From: an uncultured Roseobacter sp.
Lineage (GTDB): Bacteria; Pseudomonadota; Alphaproteobacteria; Rhodobacterales; Rhodobacteraceae
Assembly: GCF_947493125.1 (NCBI RefSeq)
Contig: NZ_CANLQB010000012.1
Coordinates: forward strand, 62,001-126,000
Length of the DNA stretch: 64,000 nucleotides
Direction of reading: 5' to 3'
How positions within the stretch are numbered: position 1 is the stretch's first letter; each line of letters starts with the position of its first letter. Below the pieces are notes generated by a model. It worked only from the letters and a program-made list of their open reading frames with translations, was not told where the DNA came from and did no database searches. The position numbers and the translations under genes were made by a program. Positions 54,525 to 63,013 of the stretch are shown here, piece by piece.

Positions 54525-55361
54525 ATGACCCCAGAAGACCTACGCAAACTGGCAAACAGGATCCGACGACGCGACCTTCAGGCCGTTTTCGAGGCAGGTG
54601 CGGGACATATCGGTGGCGAGATGTCAGTGACCGACATACTTACTGCGCTCTATTTCAAGATCATGCATGTGGAACCGAAGAACCCTAAGGCCCATCAGCG
54701 GGATCGTCTGGTTCTCAGCAAAGGCCATACTGCTCTGGCGCTCTACGTTGTATTGGCCGAGAAGGGGTTCATTCCATCCGAAGAAATCTCGACTTTCCTT
54801 CAGCACAAATCCCGCCTCAACGGCCATCCCAATCGCGTCAAGGTGCCGGGCGTTGAAACCAATACCGGCCCTCTGGGGCACGGACTGCCAATAGGCGTGG
54901 GCATGGCGAAGGCGGCGAAGTTGAATGGTGAGCGCTGGCGCACATTCGTAATCACTGGCGATGGCGAGATGCAGGAAGGCTCCAATTGGGAAGCCATCAT
55001 GGCCGCAGCTCAGTTCAAGCTCGACAACCTGACGCTTATCATTGATCACAACCGTCTTCAGCAGGGGGCGCGACTGGCTGACACCAACAACCTTGCCCCG
55101 CTGGCCCCAAAGCTCGAAGCCTTTGGTTGGGCTGTGGAAGAGATCGACGGCCACGACATGGATCAGATCTGCGCGGCTCTTGCGACCGATACCATTACGG
55201 AAGGGAAGCCGAAGTGTATCGTGGCCCACACCAACAAGGGCCAAGGCATTTCCTTCATGTCCGACAACGTCGCATGGCACCACAAGGTGCCCAACGAAGA
55301 ACAATACAAGCAGGCTATGGCTGAACTTGAGGCGGCCGAACTTGAGGGAGCAATGGAATGA
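54525..55361 (+). CDS. Transketolase, N-terminal (TPP-binding) subunit
   Basis: A 278-residue subunit carrying the thiamine diphosphate domain: HRDRL-LSKGH pattern near residues 61-70, GPLGHGLPIGVGMAKAAKL near 111-129, and the TPP/Mg motif GDGEMQEGSNWEA near 146-158. Together with the next gene it forms a split transketolase, as in many archaea and in sugar catabolic clusters. It would transfer a two-carbon unit from a phosphorylated ketose, with xylulose-5-phosphate-like products. Its last 4 bases overlap the start of the C-terminal subunit. Its place beside an FGGY kinase resembles the apulose-4-phosphate transketolase AptAB, which I note but do not assign. Confidence 0.88.
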   Translation: MTPEDLRKLANRIRRRDLQAVFEAGAGHIGGEMSVTDILTALYFKIMHVEPKNPKAHQRDRLVLSKGHTALALYVVLAEKGFIPSEEISTFLQHKSRLNGHPNRVKVPGVETNTGPLGHGLPIGVGMAKAAKLNGERWRTFVITGDGEMQEGSNWEAIMAAAQFKLDNLTLIIDHNRLQQGARLADTNNLAPLAPKLEAFGWAVEEIDGHDMDQICAALATDTITEGKPKCIVAHTNKGQGISFMSDNVAWHHKVPNEEQYKQAMAELEAAELEGAME

Positions 55362-56317
55362 GCAACCCGTTCGAAGGCGCAAAACTGCACGACTGCCGGG
55401 ATGCCTTTACCTCGGTTCTTGAAGCTCTTGGCGGCGAAAACACCGACATCGTCGCGGTGTGCAACGACTCGGTCGGGTCATCAAAGCTGGGTGGTTTCCG
55501 CGACAGGTTTCCCGAGCGGTTGATAAATGTTGGCATTGCAGAACAGAATATGGTCGGCGTCGGGGCCGGGCTGGCCAATGGGGGAAAAATCCCGTTTGTC
55601 TGCGCGGCGTCGCCCTTCCTAACGGGGCGAGCGCTGGAACAGATCAAGGCCGACGTTGCTTATTCAGAAACCAATGTGAAACTGGTCGGCATCTCATCCG
55701 GCATGGCCTATGGCGAGCTTGGAGCGACCCATCACTCGATCGAGGATTTCGCGTGGATCCGCGCGTTGCCGAATGTGCCTGTTGTGGCCCCCGCCGACCG
55801 GAATGAGACTGCGGCCGTCATCAAGTGGGCCGCCGCCTACACAGGCGGTTGCTTCCTGCGCCTAAGCCGTGTCGGGGTTCCCGACTTGCTGCCAGAGGGT
55901 CATGTTTTTGAGCTTGGTAAGGCCAATCTGCTACATGATGGCGGTGATCTGACGATCATTGCCAATGGCGTCCTGACCCACCGGGCTCTGATCGCAGCGA
56001 CTTTGCTGGAGCAGGGCGGGATCAACGCTCGGGTGCTGAACATGGCCAGCGTCCGGCCCATTGACGAAGACGCCATCGTGAGCGCCGCGCAGGAGACCGG
56101 AGCGATTCTGACCTGCGAAGAGCACACCACCTTTGGCGGCCTTGGCAGCGCCGTGGCCGAAGTGGTTGTCGATCAGGCGCCAGTTCCAATGACGCGTTTG
56201 GGCGTGCCCGGCGTCTTTGCCCACACAGCCTCGGCGAATGCCTTGCTTGATGATTTCGGCATGTCGCCCGAAGCCATCGCAGAAAGCGCCAGCGCATTGA
56301 TCAAACGGAAAGAATAA
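55358..56317 (+). CDS. Transketolase, C-terminal subunit
   Basis: A 319-residue subunit with the pyrimidine-binding and C-terminal transketolase domains: GGFRDRFPERLINVGIAEQN (catalytic Glu in GIAEQN near residue 63), GELGATHHSIEDFAWIRALP, and a C-terminal swivelling domain with LGVPGVFAHTASANALLDDF. The start overlaps the N-terminal subunit by 4 bases, indicating equimolar synthesis. The kinase gene follows after 4 bases. Confidence 0.88.
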   Translation: MSNPFEGAKLHDCRDAFTSVLEALGGENTDIVAVCNDSVGSSKLGGFRDRFPERLINVGIAEQNMVGVGAGLANGGKIPFVCAASPFLTGRALEQIKADVAYSETNVKLVGISSGMAYGELGATHHSIEDFAWIRALPNVPVVAPADRNETAAVIKWAAAYTGGCFLRLSRVGVPDLLPEGHVFELGKANLLHDGGDLTIIANGVLTHRALIAATLLEQGGINARVLNMASVRPIDEDAIVSAAQETGAILTCEEHTTFGGLGSAVAEVVVDQAPVPMTRLGVPGVFAHTASANALLDDFGMSPEAIAESASALIKRKE

Positions 56318-56321
56318 CAGC

Positions 56322-57779
56322 ATGCGGCAGCGCGCCATTCTTGCAGTTGATGAAGGGACGACGAACGCGAAGGCCGTCCTCGTCTCGCAAGACGGCGAGA
56401 TCATCGCCAGTGGCGCGGCACCCGTTCCCATCGAACACCCGCAGTCAGGTTGGGTCCAACAAGAGGCGGGCAAGATCTGGCACGCGACACAAGATGCCAT
56501 GTCCGCCTGTCTTACCGCAGCTCCGGATACCGAAATCGTTGCATTGGGCATCTCGAACCAGCGCGAGTCGGTCCTGATTTGGGACCGCCAGACCGGAACA
56601 CCGCTCGGCCCAGTCATCACATGGCAATGTCGCCGCACGGCCGAGGCTTGTAATGCGCTGAAAGAAGCAGGGCACGAGGCCGAGGTCATTGCCCGCACCG
56701 GCCTGCCGCTTGATCCACTGTTTCCGCCGACCAAAGTGGCGTGGCTTCTGGAACACCACGGAAAGGACGCGGCTGATATTTGCATCGGTACCGTCGACAG
56801 CTGGTTGATCTGGCGACTTTCTGGCGGCCGGGTCCATGCGACCGACCGATCGAATGCCGCCCGGACGCAGCTTTTCAATCTTTCTGAAAGCTGCTGGGAC
56901 GCGCGGCTTTGCGAGCTCTTTGGAATCGACCCATCAATGCTACCCGAAGTGCACGACAGTTCTCATGTGTTCGCCGAAACGAAAAAAGTCCATGCTGTTC
57001 CCTACGGCGTGCCCATTGCCTCCGCCATCGGCGATTCCCATGCCGCGCTTTTTGGTCATGGGGCATTCGGCCCGGGCGATGGAAAGATCACCTTCGGCAC
57101 CGGGTCATCGGTGATGACGACACTCACAGAGTTCATAGCACCGCCGCCCGGGATCACCACTACCATCGCCTGGTCGATGGGCGGGAAATCTACCTTTGCC
57201 TTCGAAGGTAACATCCTCGTCAGCGCGTCCATCCTGCCGTGGACAGCCACACTGCTGGGTCTTGCAGACGTGGAAAGCCTGCTCGGTCTCGCACAGACTG
57301 TCCCCGACGCGAACGGGGTCTCCCTTGTGCCCGCCCATGTGGGCCTTGGCTCGCCATATTGGAATCCTGAGGCCCGCGGATTGATCACGGGGCTTTCCTT
57401 CGGATCAGAGCCCGCCCATATCGCGCGCGCCGCCGCCGAGAGCATCGCGCTGCAGGTGCACGACGTCTTTGCGATTATGGCGGACACGGCCAAGGGTATC
57501 GGGCGGCTCTCTGTTGATGGCGGCCCCAGCCAGAGTCCCTTTTTGATGCAGATGGTTGCCGATTACCTCGACCACAGTATCACTCCATGCCGAAACGCCG
57601 AAGTCTCGGCCCTCGGAGCGGCCCACCTTGCTGGGCTTGCCACCGGGTTTTGGCAAAACCTCGAAGAGGTGGGTCGTCTCGCACAACATGGCCCTGAAAT
57701 ACTCCCAGCGACACACAAGCAGGTGCGGCAGGCCAGGCTGCACGGATGGAGAAAAGCCGTTGCCCGCACCCTCATGTAA
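56322..57779 (+). CDS. FGGY family carbohydrate kinase
   Basis: A 485-residue kinase of the glycerol kinase/xylulokinase superfamily. The N-terminal phosphate loop is AVDEGTTNAKAVLV (residues 7-20), and the substrate region has SNQRESVLIWDRQTGTPL and TWQCRRT; the second ATP loop is FGTGSSVMT near 263-271, and GGPSQSPFLMQMVADYL lies near the C-terminus. It would phosphorylate a keto-sugar for the split transketolase encoded just upstream. The GK-like DEGTT is also found in the apulose kinase group, but the substrate is not determined from sequence. It ends 45 bases before the regulator gene. Confidence 0.87.
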   Translation: MRQRAILAVDEGTTNAKAVLVSQDGEIIASGAAPVPIEHPQSGWVQQEAGKIWHATQDAMSACLTAAPDTEIVALGISNQRESVLIWDRQTGTPLGPVITWQCRRTAEACNALKEAGHEAEVIARTGLPLDPLFPPTKVAWLLEHHGKDAADICIGTVDSWLIWRLSGGRVHATDRSNAARTQLFNLSESCWDARLCELFGIDPSMLPEVHDSSHVFAETKKVHAVPYGVPIASAIGDSHAALFGHGAFGPGDGKITFGTGSSVMTTLTEFIAPPPGITTTIAWSMGGKSTFAFEGNILVSASILPWTATLLGLADVESLLGLAQTVPDANGVSLVPAHVGLGSPYWNPEARGLITGLSFGSEPAHIARAAAESIALQVHDVFAIMADTAKGIGRLSVDGGPSQSPFLMQMVADYLDHSITPCRNAEVSALGAAHLAGLATGFWQNLEEVGRLAQHGPEILPATHKQVRQARLHGWRKAVARTLM

Positions 57780-57785
57780 ATATAG

Positions 57786-57799
57786 TGAATAAATATTCA
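57786..57799. promoter_or_regulatory. SorC-type operator before regulator gene
   Basis: TGAATAAATATTCA, arms TGAATA and TATTCA around AA, 25 bases before the regulator start. It shares TGMATAAATATKC with two sites in the divergent control region, so autoregulation is likely. Confidence 0.6.
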
Positions 57800-57824
57800 G
57801 AAACTTGACAAGCCAGGAATCCCG

Positions 57825-58802
57825 ATGGCCCGTGTACACGAACTTCGTCTGATAGCGCGCGTGGCGCAAATGTATCACGTCGAAGGTCAGCGGCAGGGAG
57901 ACATCGCACAGCATCTGCGTATTTCTCAGGCCACCGTTTCACGCATGCTCAAGAAGGCACAGGCCGAAGAGATCGTCCGCACGACCGTCGTGTCGCCGTC
58001 CGGCACATATGCAGACCTTGAAACCGGACTACGGCAGCAGTTCGGCCTGTCCGAGGCCGTCGTCGTCGAATGCACGGAAGACCGGGACGGTGCGATCATG
58101 GCTCGGATCGGCGAGGCCGCCGCCCATTTTGTCGAAGCGACCCTCCAGACTGACGAAATCATCGGCGTCTCAAGCTGGTCCGAGACCATCTTCCAGATGG
58201 TGCAGAACATCCATCCGATGAAATCAGGCAAGGCCAAATATGTCGTGCAGATGCTCGGAGGCATGGGCAATCCTACTGTACAGATGCACGCCAACCAATT
58301 GGTGACGCGGTTGGCGAAGTTAACTGGCGCAGAACCTCACGTACTCAGCGCGCCTGGCGTCGCGCAGTCGCGCGAAGCCAAGCTGGTTCTGCTGGGCGAC
58401 ACCTTCGTGCGCGAAACGATGGACCTTTTCTCCCGGATCACGCTCGCGATTGTCGGGATCGGCGCTGTCGAACCCTCAGGCATGCTGGCGCGGAGCGGCA
58501 ACGTCTTCTCGCCCCGCGAGCTGGCCGATCTGACAGCGTCGGGCGCGGTCGGCGACATGAGCCTGCGCTTCTTTGACGCCGAGGGAGCCTATGTCAAAAG
58601 CCCGCTCGACGACAGAGTGATCGGCACAACGCTGGAGGAGTTGAGTGCGGTGGACAGGGTGATGGCCTTGGCGGGCGGAAAGGCCAAGACCGAAGCGATC
58701 AGAGGTGCGCTGAAGACCGGCATCATCGACCTTCTGATGACCGACAAGTTCACCGCTGAGCGCCTGGTTAGCCCCAACCCTGCCGCACCGCCCGTCACCT
58801 GA
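57825..58802 (+). CDS. SorC family regulator
   Basis: A 325-residue sugar-responsive regulator. An N-terminal helix-turn-helix (MYHVEGQRQGDIAQHLRISQ, then ATVSRMLKKAQAEEIV, about residues 16-51) is followed by the SorC sugar-binding domain: VVQMLGGMGNPTVQMHANQL, LLGDTFVRETMD, and VDRVMALAGGKAKTEAIRGA near the end. The family binds phosphorylated sugars. It is the last gene of the transketolase operon and probably binds the three similar palindromes at 54371, 54498 and 57786. The likely effector is the kinase product. Confidence 0.88.
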   Translation: MARVHELRLIARVAQMYHVEGQRQGDIAQHLRISQATVSRMLKKAQAEEIVRTTVVSPSGTYADLETGLRQQFGLSEAVVVECTEDRDGAIMARIGEAAAHFVEATLQTDEIIGVSSWSETIFQMVQNIHPMKSGKAKYVVQMLGGMGNPTVQMHANQLVTRLAKLTGAEPHVLSAPGVAQSREAKLVLLGDTFVRETMDLFSRITLAIVGIGAVEPSGMLARSGNVFSPRELADLTASGAVGDMSLRFFDAEGAYVKSPLDDRVIGTTLEELSAVDRVMALAGGKAKTEAIRGALKTGIIDLLMTDKFTAERLVSPNPAAPPVT

Positions 58803-58806
58803 AAAA

Positions 58807-59274
58807 TTAGGCCGCGGCCTGCGCCACGTTGTTGCGGCCCCGATGCAGGGCCGCCACGTCTATCGCTGCCTCGGCGGCCTCACGCCCCTTCTTGACGAAA
58901 TGCTCGTGGAAGAAGGTCTGATGCTCTGGAGTCGGCTGGAAATGATGTGGGGTCAAGGAAACAGACAAAACCGGCACGCCTGTTTTCAGACCGGCCTCCA
59001 TCAATCCGCTGACAACCGCCTGCGCCACGAAATCGTGGCGGTAAATGCCGCCATCAACGACCAGCGCTGCGCATATGACAGCATCATACCGGCCCGTTTC
59101 AGCCAGCCTTTGTGCCAAGAGCGGCATCTCGAACGCACCAGGCACATCATAGCTTTCGATCGCGGCATCCGCGTCGAGTTCGCCCAAGCGCTGCTCAAAT
59201 CCGGCATGCGCTTGATCAACGATCTCGGCGTGCCACCGTGCCTTGATAAACGCGAATTTTGGGGATTTTGTCAT
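58807..59274 (-). CDS. ribH: 6,7-dimethyl-8-ribityllumazine synthase, type II
   Basis: A 155-residue lumazine synthase that condenses 5-amino-6-ribitylaminouracil with 3,4-dihydroxy-2-butanone 4-phosphate in riboflavin synthesis. It matches the type II enzyme (RibH2) of Brucella and Mesorhizobium along its length: FAFIKARWHAEIVDQAHAGF, SYDVPGAFEMPLLAQRL, VVDGGIYRHDFVAQAV and SLTPHHFQPT. The longer open frame upstream runs through the riboswitch and is not coding; AAAGGAT supports the ATG at 59274. It is convergent with the SorC gene and is not part of the sugar locus. Confidence 0.92.
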   Translation of the reverse strand: MTKSPKFAFIKARWHAEIVDQAHAGFEQRLGELDADAAIESYDVPGAFEMPLLAQRLAETGRYDAVICAALVVDGGIYRHDFVAQAVVSGLMEAGLKTGVPVLSVSLTPHHFQPTPEHQTFFHEHFVKKGREAAEAAIDVAALHRGRNNVAQAAA

Positions 59275-59344
59275 TGCTCTAGATCCTTTCCAAATGACAG
59301 AATCCCAGAGCATACAGAAGCACGCACGCCGGTTTTGCTCGCGC

Positions 59345-59475
59345 ACCTCATTCTCTTCCATCCGGACTATGACCGTCGGCTCCGGAGTTCCACCGGATCT
59401 GCTGACCCATCCCAAAGAATGGCGCTCGCGGGCTATCACCGCCGGTAGGGAGTTTCACCCTGCCCTGAGAATGCG
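59345..59475 (-). promoter_or_regulatory. FMN riboswitch (RFN element)
   Basis: The minus strand holds the conserved FMN aptamer words in order: TCAGGGCAGGGTGAAACTCC, CTACCGGCGGTGATAGCCCG, CGAGCGCC, GGTCAGCAGATCCGGTG, ACTCCGGAGCCGACGGTCAT and AGTCCGGATGGAAGAGAAT. It ends about 70 bases before ribH2 and should lower its expression when FMN is plentiful, probably by blocking translation or by termination. Confidence 0.93.
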
Positions 59476-59739
59476 CACGGCGTAGTATTTCATCGTTTGG
59501 CTGTCAATGGACTCTACAAGTCCTTTGCAGACCCAGCCACATCCAGCAGATAGAATCCTCCTCTCGCTCACCCAATAAATCGGTTTCAATGCCACAGCGA
59601 AGGGTCGCTACTCCTTATGAAGCCAACTTCATGCGTGCCCGGAAATCCAGACATTGAAGGTCCGCTTTGGCAGCCTCAAAAGCCTGCCGCTGCGTTGCAG
59701 CGAAAGACCGGAATCCGCCCATCCTACCGAGGGTATCAC
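59476..59739. other. Intergenic region with repeat motif
   Basis: About 265 bases. AAGGTCCGCTTTGGCAGCC (near 59657) and GCGTTGCAGCGAAAGACCGG (near 59690) belong to the same dispersed, degenerate repeat seen elsewhere in gene-free stretches. No gene. Confidence 0.4.
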
Positions 59740-61029
59740 CTAGCTCAGTCCCACCCTTGTCCAAAACGCGCTAAGCGGAAGAGCAAAGTTTCCGTCTCCA
59801 AAGGTAAGCTTGTCCCGCCCAAGATAGAACACCAGACCCACGACGTTGCGCCCCTTGCCTGGCCCATCGCTTGCGAACCACTTCAGGTGCTTGAAATCAT
59901 CGGCCGAAACCGTGGCCGCGGACTTGACCTCAATTCCGACCAGGCTGCGACCCGCGTCGATCAGAATGTCGATCTCGCGCCGGTCTGCGCTGCGCCAGTG
60001 ATAAAGCCGGTAATCCCAGTCCTGCATCGGCAATGCGCGCTGTAACTCGCCAACCACGAAGCTTTCCAAAAGACCGCCCAGGGCTTCCGGGCTGTTGCCA
60101 ATCTCAAACGATCTATCGTTCAACCGGCGCAGCGCCGTGGCAATGCCGGTATCGACAAAATGGAATTTGGGCTGCTTGATATCTCGCTTTCCTTCTCCCG
60201 GCATCCAGGCACCGAGCTTGCTCACCATCGAGAGCCGCATGAGAATATCAAGGTACTGATCAACCGTCTCGCGCTTGAGCTTTGTTAGTTTTGCCATTTC
60301 CGATGTGTTGATCTCTTGCGCCGTTCGTGCGGCCATCTGATCAATCAAAAGGCGCAGCGCATCCGGCTTGCGGATGGGCATGATATCGGCCACATCCCGA
60401 TCGACAACCGCATCGACATAGTCGCGATACTGGCGTTGCCTCGACCGCAAGGGAAGTGTCCGGGTCTCCGGAAAGCCACCCGCCAGTACTAGGTCGATAT
60501 AGTCTTTGCGACCCAGAGGTGCGGGATCGTCGATTTGCACCAGCGACGGCGCATCCTGCATCGCCCAGTCAATCAGGCGGCTCACAGGGGTCCGGTTGAC
60601 CTCAGACACCGACAACGGCCAAAGCTTGAGGGTGCGCATTCTACCAGCCAGAGAATCCGCGACATCTGCGGTCGTAAAAACGTTGGAAGACCCCGTCAGA
60701 ACAAACTGCCCTCTCCGGCGGTTCCGATCCACGATCCTCTTGATGGACAGAGCGAGCTTTGGGGATCGTTGCGCCTCATCTATGACAATCGGTGCTGTGC
60801 CGTGATCTTCCGCAAGGCTTGTCAGCTGGCCCTCGGGATCTGCGTCCATGGCCGCCAGAACCGCCATATCATCCAAGGTCACGAAACGACCCTCGTCAAA
60901 GAGCTCACGCACAAGCGTCGTCTTCCCCACCTGCCGTGGTCCCACGAGGTTAACCACCCGCGCGGAGGCCAGGGCATCGCGCAACTCGGACGTCAGGTGG
61001 CGCGGCAGAAAATCATCGAGGTCAGTCAT
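59740..61029 (-). CDS. AAA_14/DUF4143 ATPase
   Basis: A 429-residue protein with an N-terminal AAA ATPase domain: Walker A GPRQVGKTT (30-38), Walker B PIVIDEAQRSP near 79-89, and sensor LTGSSN near 112-117. The C-terminal half is DUF4143, ending with a nuclease-fold-like block: RREIDILIDAGRSLVGIEVK near 364-383, which has the D-x(n)-ExK pattern of PD-(D/E)xK enzymes. Family members are scattered among bacteria and archaea with no settled function; some may be linked to mobile DNA. Direct TGTCC(A/G)TTAG repeats lie 33-65 bases upstream. Confidence 0.87.
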   Translation of the reverse strand: MTDLDDFLPRHLTSELRDALASARVVNLVGPRQVGKTTLVRELFDEGRFVTLDDMAVLAAMDADPEGQLTSLAEDHGTAPIVIDEAQRSPKLALSIKRIVDRNRRRGQFVLTGSSNVFTTADVADSLAGRMRTLKLWPLSVSEVNRTPVSRLIDWAMQDAPSLVQIDDPAPLGRKDYIDLVLAGGFPETRTLPLRSRQRQYRDYVDAVVDRDVADIMPIRKPDALRLLIDQMAARTAQEINTSEMAKLTKLKRETVDQYLDILMRLSMVSKLGAWMPGEGKRDIKQPKFHFVDTGIATALRRLNDRSFEIGNSPEALGGLLESFVVGELQRALPMQDWDYRLYHWRSADRREIDILIDAGRSLVGIEVKSAATVSADDFKHLKWFASDGPGKGRNVVGLVFYLGRDKLTFGDGNFALPLSAFWTRVGLS

Positions 61030-61263
61030 CTCACGAGATGCCTAAGAGAAGTATCACCAAATGTCCATTAGGAGCCACACAATTTGTCCGTTAGATACCG
61101 CACGAAACACCCGCCAGTATCACCAGACTTGCACCGCCCGATACCGTGTGCGGTTACGACCACGACAACTTACCACCGCAACGCAAGAGCTTCGCCATCT
61201 GAAGATCAATTGGCCCAACCCGTTACCTCCTGAACGGTAACACATCCGCAACGCAATACACCC

Positions 61264-62394
61264 CTACCCCCGCACCTGCGCCAAAAGCCCAAGCGACGGA
61301 TCTCCTGTCGGGGCAAGGCCGGCCTGCCGCTGATAGGCCGCGATCGCCGCCCGAGTCTTCGATCCGACCACCCCGTCCGCGCCACCGGTGTCAAAGCCCC
61401 GCGCCGTCAGCCCGCGCTGCAACGCAATACGGTCCTGTTTCGTCAGACCATACGTGTCTGGCGGAAAACCTCCACGCAACGGGCCACCCCCGGCGAGGCG
61501 GTCGGCCAGATGCCCAACCCCGATCGCATAGCTATCGGAGTTGTTGTAGCGCTTGATGACAGCAAAATTCGCCGTCACCGCAAAACGCGGGCCCCCGGCC
61601 TGCGGCTGGATCACGCGCCCGCCCGATGTGCCTTCGCGCCCCCAGCTCAGTCCCCGCCGCCACCCGTTGCGCGACAGATACGCAGCGGCAGAGGCCAACG
61701 CATCCGTCGGATCATCCGACCAGACATCGCGCCGACCGTCCCCATCGAAGTCCACCGCAAAAGCCGTGTAGGACGTCGGGATGAACTGTGTATGACCCAT
61801 TGCACCGGCCCAGGAGCCGCGCAGACGGTCTGCGCTGACCTCGCCCGCCTGCAAAATCTTCAATGCAGTCGTCAGCTGTTCTTCGAAAAACGCGCCGCGC
61901 CGCCCATCAAACGCCAGGGTTGAGGTCGCGGACACCACCGGCACATCACCGCGCCGCGCACCATAAAAGCTCTCTAGCCCCCAGATCGCCGTCACAACCG
62001 ACGCCGGAACGCCATACCGCGCCTCGATCCGGGCCAGAAGGGCTGCGTTCTGCCTGAGGGCCGCGCGCCCAAGCGCCACCCGCTCGTCCGAGACGGCAAT
62101 GCTCAGATAATCCTCCAGCGTGCGCCGCGTCTCGGGCTGGTTCCGGTCCCGCGTGACCACTCCGGGCAGATAACCGGTGCCCCGAAATCCGCGCGCTAGC
62201 GTGTCCTGCGACACACCACGCCGCAGGGCCCGCTGCCGAAACGCCTGGACCCAGGCGTCATAGGCGGCATTGGGCTGCGGTCGCAGGTCGTCGGACAACC
62301 CGGACACGCTGGGGCCGCGGACCGGTGCGTTACCACAGGCACTGAGCGCGCACGCGCCCAGTGCCTTCAAAACCCAACGTCGGTTTACAGTCAT
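61264..62394 (-). CDS. Lytic murein transglycosylase (MltB type) lipoprotein
   Basis: A 376-residue lipoprotein. The signal peptide ends in lipobox LSAC with Cys20. The SLT_2 domain spans about residues 45-300, with catalytic Glu141 in AIWGLESFYG and WAGAMGHTQFIPTSYTAFAV. A peptidoglycan-binding domain at about 310-375 (LQRGLTARGFDTGGADGVVG) ends the protein. It cleaves peptidoglycan glycan strands to 1,6-anhydro products at the envelope. Its start overlaps the end of scpB by 4 bases, an unusual pairing of cell-wall and chromosome genes. Confidence 0.9.
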   Translation of the reverse strand: MTVNRRWVLKALGACALSACGNAPVRGPSVSGLSDDLRPQPNAAYDAWVQAFRQRALRRGVSQDTLARGFRGTGYLPGVVTRDRNQPETRRTLEDYLSIAVSDERVALGRAALRQNAALLARIEARYGVPASVVTAIWGLESFYGARRGDVPVVSATSTLAFDGRRGAFFEEQLTTALKILQAGEVSADRLRGSWAGAMGHTQFIPTSYTAFAVDFDGDGRRDVWSDDPTDALASAAAYLSRNGWRRGLSWGREGTSGGRVIQPQAGGPRFAVTANFAVIKRYNNSDSYAIGVGHLADRLAGGGPLRGGFPPDTYGLTKQDRIALQRGLTARGFDTGGADGVVGSKTRAAIAAYQRQAGLAPTGDPSLGLLAQVRG

Positions 62395-63011
62395 TTTGCC
62401 GCCCCCTCCGTCAACCCTGCATCCTCGAGCTGCTCCCGATCCGGCAGGTCCTGCAGCGACTCCAGATCGAAGGCGACCAGGAACTGATCCGTCGTCACAT
62501 AGGTGTAGGGCGCGCCACGCCGCGGCGACCGTGGGCCGGTGCCGATCAGGCCCCGCGCGTGCAACCGCCCGATCAGATCGCGGCTGATCTCCTTGCCGAA
62601 GATGTCCTTCAAGCCTTCCCGCGTGATCGGCTGGTGATAGGCGATAGCAGCCAGAACGGTCACGTCGAACTCGCGCAGATCAAAGTCCTGATCGCTGACA
62701 TCTGCAGCGACGCGGATCGCCGCCGCATAGGCCGGTCGGGTCCGCAACACCCATCCGCCTTTGCCTGACACGCTGTGTCCGACCTTCGCCACTTCGAAGG
62801 ACCGCCCCTCGAGATCGACGGCCAGATCGTCGATGAGCAGATCGACCGAGGCCCCCTGCCCGACCACCCGGGCAAGGTCTTCGCGCGGCACCGGGGACGC
62901 ACTCGCGAAGAGCACGGCCTCGATCCGACGCATCCATTCGCGCCAGCGCAGGTCCGCAGGCAGGTCTTCCAGTTCCCGGTCGAGCGCTTGGTCACTATGG
63001 TCCTTCGCCAT
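62391..63011 (-). CDS. scpB: SMC-Scp complex subunit ScpB
   Basis: A 206-residue protein with tandem winged-helix domains: RRIEAVLFASASPVPREDLA near residues 29-48 and REFDVTVLAAIAYHQPITRE (about 133-152), then GRLHARGLIGTGPRSPRRGA and TYVTTDQFLVAF, all matching ScpB, which bridges SMC in chromosome organisation. No scpA or smc lies in the window. A DUF1403 gene lies 2 bases upstream. In Rhodobacteraceae this ScpB form occurs repeatedly with DUF1403 and is probably a specialised paralogue; the usual ScpB is encoded with ScpA. Confidence 0.85.
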   Translation of the reverse strand: MAKDHSDQALDRELEDLPADLRWREWMRRIEAVLFASASPVPREDLARVVGQGASVDLLIDDLAVDLEGRSFEVAKVGHSVSGKGGWVLRTRPAYAAAIRVAADVSDQDFDLREFDVTVLAAIAYHQPITREGLKDIFGKEISRDLIGRLHARGLIGTGPRSPRRGAPYTYVTTDQFLVAFDLESLQDLPDREQLEDAGLTEGAAK

Positions 63012-63013
63012 CC

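Noticed and set aside
54525-57779. Naming the genes aptA, aptB and aptK
   Set aside because: Organisation is similar to the apulose branch, but split transketolases with FGGY kinases serve several sugars and no apiose isomerase is present.
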